NCBI GenBank assembly: GCA_020744425.1
Contig: JAGMUV010000007.1
Coordinates: 1,364,001-1,428,000, forward strand
Direction of reading: 5' to 3'
DNA length: 64,000 nt
From: Dactylonectria macrodidyma
Taxonomy: Eukaryota > Ascomycota > Sordariomycetes > Hypocreales > Nectriaceae
Part shown: positions 57,012-64,000 of the stretch, piece after piece
How the letters are laid out: each line of letters opens with the position of its first letter
Numbering within the stretch: the stretch's first letter is position 1
Program-made: the position numbers and the translations under genes
The notes under the pieces: generated by a model
Told to the model about the DNA's origin: nothing
Seen by the model: only the letters and a program-made list of their open reading frames with translations
Database searches by the model: none

Positions 57012-58965
57012 CGTGTTTCGTGCTCGGCTCAGAATCGGGTGTAGTGAGGGTTTGGGGCTGGCTGTGGATGATGATTAGGAAGGAGGGGCTCAGCCAAGAG
57101 ACGGGGTGATAATGAAGGAGGAGAGAAGAGGAATCTATTGGGGCCCTGTACGAGGAGGTTTCCCATTTGATAGATTGCCTTGGACACGGACCAGGCTTGT
57201 TTGAAGGAGGGTGGGATGGTATTGGGGAGAGGTGCCCCAGGAGGTTGACTGGCTTGATAGCAAGCACATACGCACACAATTCCTCTTTCAAGCGCCTATG
57301 CCGTAGATAGGATTGCGTCAACGGACGAACATGGCCCAGCGCATCCTCCAGAGCGTATTGATTGCGCGCATCCCGAGACCCATGCAAGCAGATATCCCCC
57401 AAGATGAGCAGGGTTCTGTAGACAGGACCCAGGTTTGTAGGCCCACGTGTTTCGTGGCCATGTATCACATCCATTGCATCTCGGAAGCCTTGTCATGTAA
57501 TCCAACCTAGAGGCGCGTTGGACCTGGACGTCCAGACGTATATTCGGCCGAGCTGAGCGCGGAGATGCATGCCATGTCGATGCAAAGGGAAAGGTAGCTA
57601 GAACTACCCGAGCGGCTGGCCGAGGCCGCAGGCCGCATGTGATTGCGCAGTGATTGCGCAAGTACGATCGTCATGCCATGTGCTGCTCTGCGTGTGCCGA
57701 TGAGTATGCAGGTGAGTATATTGATGGGTATGCCGATGCGCATACAGACGTTGATGCGTACATACGGATTACATCGTATATTGATGTCGATGTTGGTGCT
57801 GATTGTGGATGCTAATTATAGCGATCCCTCTGGGGAATATGGGTGCATCGAAAATTGTCGACACGCTCTTGCCACGCTTATGTCTAATGTACCTACATCG
57901 TGTCATGATGGGTTTTTTTTGTCCGCATATTCCGCTTACTCGTTACCTACGTAGTAGGCTGCCCTGCCGTGCCGTGCCGGATGAGCGAGAGCGTCTGTGC
58001 TTCTGATGTCGATCTCACAAGCAAAGCAACCAAACAAGGCTACGTGCCTTGCCTGCGACGCCCTGTCCGGATGATGCGCATTGTGATTGCAGCAGGTCTT
58101 TGCATGCATTTCGATAAACATGCTTGTTAGACGCCGCAGGCCCTGGGGAGGGGGCCGGTTTTTGTGGAGAGGCATGCGTCCATGCCAGGGGCGCAGGCAA
58201 ATATCTCAGTAAGGGATATTACGAGGTGGTATCTGAGAGTCGCTAATAAGTCGCAGCATGTCGGTTATGATCGTCTACCGTGGTAGGACGGCAAGACGGG
58301 TGATCGGTTAATTAATGAACGGTATATTGGCGCCAACGCGCGTCTAGAGCGGCAAGGATGAGAGTATGAGGTTAGATGATGAGGTAGCTTAGCTGTACAC
58401 AAACAAGGTGGCGAGACGGGAGGCTTGATGCAAGGCCCAGTTGAACATCCTCATGACAGAGGGCACAGATGTAGGGTAGGTGTCATAACTTCGAGTGAGT
58501 GAGAGTTTAGCGAGCGTTGAGACAAAGAGTGTGTGAGAGTGCGTGTCTGCATCTCATGTGACCACGCGTTTGGATTGTCGTGCACGAGTCAACCATGGCT
58601 GTGCTCTCGCACGCGCCACGCGGCTGATGCGTCTCTTTTCTAGCCAATTGACGGCCTATGGGCCGCGAACGGAGACAATTTTGAGCAAGGAAGGGTGTAG
58701 GGCTGTTAGCTGATGTCGTCTCGACAGCGGGAGGTTCACACTGCAATAATTATCGACTTTACATGGTACAATGGGAGAAGCTGGCTGCCAGCGACGGTGT
58801 TGAATCTTTGACGGGTTCAAGAACTGCATCTCAGTAGTGCAGGAACGAGCGAGGCTGACAAGACGGCGCCATACCAGAACCAATAGACCCACCACTAGAA
58901 ACGTAGACGCGCAAAAAGCAAAAATACCATCACCACTATCACCACTATCACCGCCACCACCACCA

Positions 58966-60011
58966 ATGACCTTTCATTCGCCTACCCATCCATCTATGCA
59001 GCCACCTCCCAGCGGACAGCCGCCGCCGTCAAAGCCGTCAAGGCTGGCGCCGCCCCGGCACGGAGGCGGCTTCGACCCGTGGAACTCGTCGTCGACGGGC
59101 CACCAACGGCCGGAGCACAATCCGGGCACCGGCTGGCGCAACTCGCGCAACCGCAAGCTCGATGGCCAATTCGGTGCCGGCGCATCGGGCGGCGAGCGCG
59201 TCGCCGACTCGTGGGGCGCCGGGTCCGACAACTGGGACGACAAGCACAAGACGCTGATCCCCAAGGCTGTGCGGGAGCGGGCGAAGCGCAGCGTGAAGGA
59301 CATGCTCGTGCGGCCCGGCAAGATGCGCGAGAGTCTGGCCAAGGGACCCTCTAGTGAGAACCTCTCCAAGCAGTCATCCAACGCCGACAACGCCCAGGGC
59401 CGATGCAGGATCACGGCCGACGAGGCCTTGACGAAGAAGCGGCGTCAAGAAGACCAAGACCGTCAAGACAGAGCCCACACACGAGCCGTCTTCGATGGCG
59501 TCGTCGTCTACATCAACGGAAGCACGTTTCCCCTCATATCAGACCACAAGCTCAAGCATCTGCTCACCGAGAACGGCGGCCACATGTCGCTGCACCTCGC
59601 ACGACGGCATGTCACCCATGTCATCATCGGGCGGCCCGCTGGAGGCACCGGAGCCGGAGGAGGAGGCGGACTGTCCGGAAGCAAACTGGACAAGGAGATC
59701 AAGAAGATGCGAGCGACTGGGGTCAAGTTTGTTGGGGTTGAGTGGTGAGTGGCAAAACAGTTCCGTATTCGTTGGACATCGCCGATGTCTCTGATATCCC
59801 CCACATCCCTGATGTTCCGACATGTGACTACTACGACGGGACAAACAAGCGGAGCAAGAAAGCATCACTAACATACATTAAATCCAGGCTTCTCGAAAGC
59901 CTTAAGGCGGGCAAGAGGCTACCAGAAGCTCGCTTCTCAAACATGATGATTGCGCCCAAGGGGCAAAGCAGCGTGTACGGACTCTGTCCCAAACAGCCCT
60001 CCGAGAGCTAG
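58966..60011 (+). CDS. BRCT-domain protein, Rev1-type BRCT
   Basis: Exons 58966-59744 and 59888-60011 (143-nt intron) give 300 aa. The N-terminal 170 residues are Pro/Gly-rich, then basic (KAVRERAKRSVKDMLVR). Residues 173-285 form a BRCT domain: FDGVVVYINGSTFP, LLTENGGHMSLHLARRHVTH, VIIGRP, then, after a Gly-rich insertion, VKFVGVEWLLESLKAGKRLP, where the WxxxS core is assembled by splicing. The 'vyiNGsT.P ... GG ... vTHvI' pattern is closest to the BRCT of the translesion protein Rev1, but no polymerase domain follows: the protein stops 15-20 residues later. Likely nuclear, in DNA-damage signalling or repair by phospho-peptide or DNA-end binding; inferred from the family. Confidence 0.85.
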
Positions 60012-61966
60012 CCTTGTCTCTTCCGGGGCATCTTCTCAGAACGGAACAGGTTTTCTTCCCAGTGACGCCCAATTACGAAGCAGAACGTCCAGACGATGCG
60101 AGATTTGATACGAATGCATGCATGGAAGGGCACATGGGCCGGTGACTGGCGGGTTTCGGCAACACAGAATTCTTCAGGTACTGGGGCCGGCGAGCGGGCT
60201 TGCATAAATAGGAATGGTAGACCGTAACACGGCATGAAGCCATGTTTCATGGGATAGATGGCATGGAATCTATGCCGGATACGCCCACACGGGCAGCTTG
60301 GGTGGTTTTTTGAATTATACTCGTTTATGCCATGCCAATATTGGTCTCGTCTCTCTCTCTCATCGTCGAGCCATGGTGCTGGTGAAGTCAAAAGAATTGT
60401 AGTTATAGCACGCCCATCTCTAATGATTCCTGAGTCGACGGAATGCAGACGAGAATACAAACGAGGGTTTTGTAATAGTCTCGTTCGACTCTAACCCCGT
60501 ACCATCAAACCAGTCACACCTATGCAGCCTCAAGCAACACATGGCGCACAGAGTCCGTGACAAGTCAGGTTCCCCCCTCTCTGATGGAAAAGAAAAGCAA
60601 CATTGCAGTTAATTAACTCCGATCTATTCAACCCGTATTCAAAACATCGTGCAACCGCCCCGTCCCTGACTACTCCCCATGAACCAAGCTAGCACTAGTC
60701 CGTACCACCAGCAGCCAGCTCTCCCCTTTTTCGCCCCTTCAACCCATCATCGAACGCTCTCCCAGTAACACTGGAGCTAGTAGCCTATGTACGACGGCAT
60801 AGATGAATGTTCCGAGACAGCAGCGTCGTCGTTCTGCTGTGCCATTCGCCATGAAGAGTGACGGGGGTGTCAAGGTCGGTGGACAGTGTGGAACCCCGTA
60901 TAGAATAGGTCGATCATGCGAGGAGAGGTCTAGAGGTGAGGGGTTGTGCGACTTGTTATGCCGGTAATTGCAGGATGAAATGGTATTGGGTACTGATGGA
61001 CCCATTTTGAGTAGTGAATGGGGCGTATTGAAAGTCGGTTGAGGAGAGTCACGCGATTGAGGCTTGCGCCGAACTCTTTCATTAAGGATCTTAAGGCGAT
61101 ACGTTCGCTGAATGAATTGATTCACACCCTATGTCTATAAGCTTAGTGCAATTATTGTACTTAACCCACGCTCGCTGCATTATCACATTGAATGGACTCT
61201 GGAGTGTTGAATTCTTGGACGTGCATTTCGACAGTTTCAATAAGAGTATTGCCATTTGCACAGTTAACTATTGCTAGTGATCCGCGCAGCATTTACGAAT
61301 GAGCCCACTTCTCCTTAGCAATAGTAATCCCAATTAAGATCATAACGCTATGCAAATATTAATGGTAAGGAAACTAAACTAGGGTAATATAAATAATAAG
61401 GACTACGTTATCTAACTTCAGTGTCTGCGTCCAAAAGTATTATCACGACTAGAACCGGAGTCTCCTCCTGCGACTATCGCATTAGCTAGCAACCTGAAGC
61501 ATTACACCAACACAAGGTAGTCCATGGCTGCCGCGACATAGTTACAGAAATATTTTAAAAAGTTCATTTACATCATATTGCATGTTAACAGATGATAACA
61601 TTTCTAACGCACACAGCTACTAGCGGACTGAGGTGACAACCTTCTCCTCAAGAGGTAGACGAGCAACACTAAATCTCAACATAGCTAAACTAGATGGCTT
61701 ACACAATATGTGCTTTATACTGTGACTTGGTTTTCTATTAAGGCGATTTCTTGCATGACTGGTCGTAGAATTCTGTGAATAATATTGGAAAATAACCTTT
61801 TCCTAGGAGAGGCAAGCCCTTAGCCTTGTAATGAATACGCTATACAAAGAAGATAAATGGCCTGAACTATCCACTCCGAGCTAATCGTCATATCCAAAGA
61901 AACAATGGCATGTTGTTTGAGATCAACAGGCTCAAGGTAGTAATGTTTCTGGTCTTTGGCTCATCT
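60012..61966. other. 2-kb convergent intergenic with an A/T-rich block
   Basis: Between the BRCT gene (+) and the acyl-CoA synthetase gene (-). 60.0-61.1 kb has ordinary composition and no recognisable gene. About 61130-61950 is conspicuously A/T-rich, rich in TA dinucleotides, with stops in all frames; it could be a degraded repeat altered by RIP-type mutation, but no parent element is recognisable. Confidence 0.45.
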
Positions 61967-64000
61967 CTATAGCCGGGCCTTGACCATGCCCTCGACGACC
62001 CCATGCTTAGATCCCATGATCTCAAAGTACTCCCCGATCTTTCTTCGCGCTACATCTACCGTAGCTGCATCCTCAATGGTGCTGGGTACTGGAACCTCTT
62101 TTGCCAGCTCGCCATGCGCGGCGTTCTCCACCATCTCCCTCAGCACACGCCGGAGCATCTTGCCAGATCTTGTCTTAGGAATCATGGCCTTGCCTTGGAT
62201 AATGCCACCAAGCGTCGCGATAGGACCCACTTGTCGACGGACCAGGTTCTGTATTTCTTTCGTAATTTCCTGATCTGGGATGGCCGACGATGGGTGGTCC
62301 GGCGTAGACCAGGTGATGAATGCGAATGGCATTTGGCCTTTGAGGGCGTCAGGGATACCCACGACGCAGGACTCGGCGACGAGGGGATGGGCGGCAATTG
62401 CTTGCTCAATGGAGCCTGTGAATGTGTGAGTCAAGTGTCATGAAAAATGTAGAAGATGAAGTACGAAACTTACCACTTGATAGACGATGTGCGCTCACAT
62501 TGAGAACGTCATCATTCCGGCTCATGACATGGATATAGCCTTGCTTGTCAATCCAACCGGAGTCGCCTGTGTCGAGCCACTTTCCTTGAAACCTTTTCAA
62601 GTAACCCTTCCAGAATCGCTCTTCGTCCTGCCACAGAGTTCGAAAACCTGTTGGTGCTAATGGCATGGCGAGGACAATATTCCCCATCAAGCCCCTTTCG
62701 ACCTCGTGGCCTTCATCGTCCACGATCCGCACGTCGAATCCGGGCATAGCCTTGCCGGCACTCCCGGCCTTTAGATGAGGAGGTGGGTGATCACGAACAT
62801 CTGTCTTACGGTGCTTGCCAGCGTGTGGGACGAGAGCACGGCCAGTGATAGGGGAGCCTACTTCCGTAGACCACCAGTTGTCAATGACGTGGGAGTCTTC
62901 AGCACCGTACTGGGTGAGAAGGTCCTGGTACATTTGGATGAGAGTAGGCTCTGACCGCTCGCCAGCTAGGAAGAGAGCCTTGAGAGACTTGAGGCCGCCT
63001 CGTTCGCCGAATTCAGCGATCAACTTGTTATTGGGGTCGTCGCGTTTGATGGCTCGTAGCGCTGTTGGGGCGGTGAACATGGTGTTGACCTTGTACTCAT
63101 CCACGATGCGCCAGAAAGCCGAGGCATCGGGTGTGCCAACTGGTTTTCCCTCATACAGCACAGTTGCCGCGCCGGTAAGTAAAGGCCCATAGACGATGTA
63201 GGAGTGTCCAACAATCCATCCAATGTCAGAGGCCGTGAAGGAAACGCAACCGGGGCCATGAATGTTGAAGAGGTAGCTAATGGAAAGGTGGAGGCCGACA
63301 GCGTGACCACCAGCATCACGCAGGACACCCTTTGGAGTTCCGGTAGTGCCAGATGTGTGGATGATATAAACAGGATCAGTGCTCTTAACAGGTACACACT
63401 CTGCTCTGATGTTCCGGGCTCGGGCGCTTCTAACCACCTTTTGCCAAGTAGCTTGACCTGAATTACGGTCCATCGGATTCCATCGGATCTGGTCACGCTG
63501 CCAAACGATGGTCTTGCTCGGCTTATGAGTAGCGAGGGCAATAGCCTCCTCGACTAAGGGCTTGTATTCGATGGGTGGTTTGTTGCCATCAATGCCACAC
63601 GAGGCCGTCAGGAGGGCAACTGGCTTGCAAGAATCGATACGCTGGGCTAGGGCATTTGGAGCGAAGCCGCCAAATACAATCGAATGGATGGCACCTAGTC
63701 GGTTGATGGCAAGGATTCCAATGACGGCGGCCGGAATCATTGGCACTGATTGCTATATCAGATACCCGTTTCACGATGTGTCATTATGCTTTGGTTTAAC
63801 TTACTATAGAGCATTACAACGTCGCCCTTCTTAACACCTTCCTCCCTCAAAGCGCCAGCAAGGACTTGGACCTCCTCAAGTAGCTGGCTGTAGGTGTACT
63901 TCTCCTTGGTGTTGGTGACCGGACTATCGAAGTAGATGGCAACTGAGTCGCCGTGGCCATCGAGGACATGGCGATCAACGCAGTTGTAGCAGGTTGAGAT
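61967..64000 (-). CDS. propionyl/acetyl-CoA-type synthetase (ACSS3/PrpE-like), 5' end outside window
   Basis: AMP-forming acyl-CoA synthetase; makes short-chain acyl-CoA from the acid, ATP and CoA. Exons on the minus strand: 63805 to beyond 64000, 62474-63745 and 61967-62415. Visible motifs: STCYNCVDRHVLDGHGD and DSPVTNTKEKYTY near the N-terminal side (the PrpE/ACSS3 pattern rather than classical Acs), the A3 P-loop YIIHTSGTTGTPKGV, WWSTEVGSPITG, the GKWLDTGDSGWIDKQGY hinge region, SAHRLSSGSIEQAI restored by splicing, and the C-terminal catalytic Lys region IPKTRSGKMLRRVLRE. It ends VKARL without an obvious peroxisomal tripeptide. A propionate-preferring enzyme is likely; substrate is inferred. 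Truncated only by the window edge. Confidence 0.92.

Larger units (their letters stand above)
43812..58965. other. 15-kb gene-poor domain upstream of stuA
   Basis: No convincing protein gene on either strand. Frames up to 300 codons exist (46159-47061) but are translations of simple repeats or overlap several other frames. Nearest stuA, 44.2-45.4 kb is pyrimidine-rich on the minus strand (especially 45180-45265), as expected for a long leader and core promoter. Beyond it lie GT-rich simple repeats (46851-47040), a candidate G-quadruplex (46751-46780), a 7-bp repeat of GGGACCT type (about 47587-47608), AGGTACCT palindromes at about 50-51.5 kb and a G23 tract (56989-57011). A long cis-regulatory domain or non-coding transcripts are possible. 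Confidence 0.5.

Noticed and set aside
1..64000. Secondary-metabolite cluster, CRISPR array or intact transposon
   Set aside because: No PKS, NRPS or terpene synthase, no spaced repeat array, and no long terminal repeats or transposase motifs were seen.

Overview
The window is nuclear DNA of a filamentous ascomycete (Pezizomycotina). The evidence is short spliceosomal introns (about 50-145 nt, mostly GTRAGT donors with CTAAC/CTGAC-like branch points) and clear orthologues of filamentous-fungal regulators: StuA (APSES factor), an Atf1/AtfA-type bZIP with fungus-specific N-terminal modules, and EsdC. Protein flavour suggests Sordariomycetes, probably Hypocreales; that rank is inference. There is no prokaryotic, viral or secondary-metabolite cluster content, and no CRISPR.

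Layout: 0.9-4.3 kb holds a ten-knuckle CCHC zinc-finger gene (8 exons) and a GST-fold protein. 4.3-8.2 kb is non-coding, leading into atfA (8.2-10.1 kb). 11.3-17.8 kb is a compact housekeeping block: Dsn1/Mis13 kinetochore subunit (+), cytosolic tryptophanyl-tRNA synthetase (-), p24 cargo receptor Erv25 (-), and U1 snRNP protein C (+), which shares a 385-bp divergent promoter with Erv25. 18.4-21.5 kb is one large unassigned ORF (-). 21.5-27.3 kb has no recognisable gene. 27.3-30.8 kb holds a GPI-type secreted protein (+), an F-box protein (-), an HD-domain hydrolase (-) and tRNA-Asp(GTC) (-). 30.8-34.7 kb is gene-poor. 34.7-40.5 kb holds EsdC (+), an amidohydrolase (+) and a TACC-like coiled-coil protein (-). 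stuA (-) lies at 41.8-43.8 kb, followed by about 15 kb with no convincing gene. A Rev1-type BRCT protein (+) and the 3' part of a propionyl/acetyl-CoA-type synthetase (-, running off the window) close the window.

The genes do not form one pathway. Three developmental or stress regulators (AtfA, EsdC, StuA) lie next to unusually long non-coding stretches, while housekeeping genes are tightly packed. I did not find a convincing new multi-gene system. The most checkable novelties are small-scale splicing features: a 6-nt microexon in U1-C, tandem acceptors that remove a zinc-ligand His in the zinc-knuckle protein, and in-phase tandem donors in atfA. The large non-coding domain upstream of stuA, a separate Rev1-like BRCT protein and palindromes around the tRNA gene are also worth checking. 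All exon boundaries come from reading splice signals and protein continuity; none is backed by transcript data.
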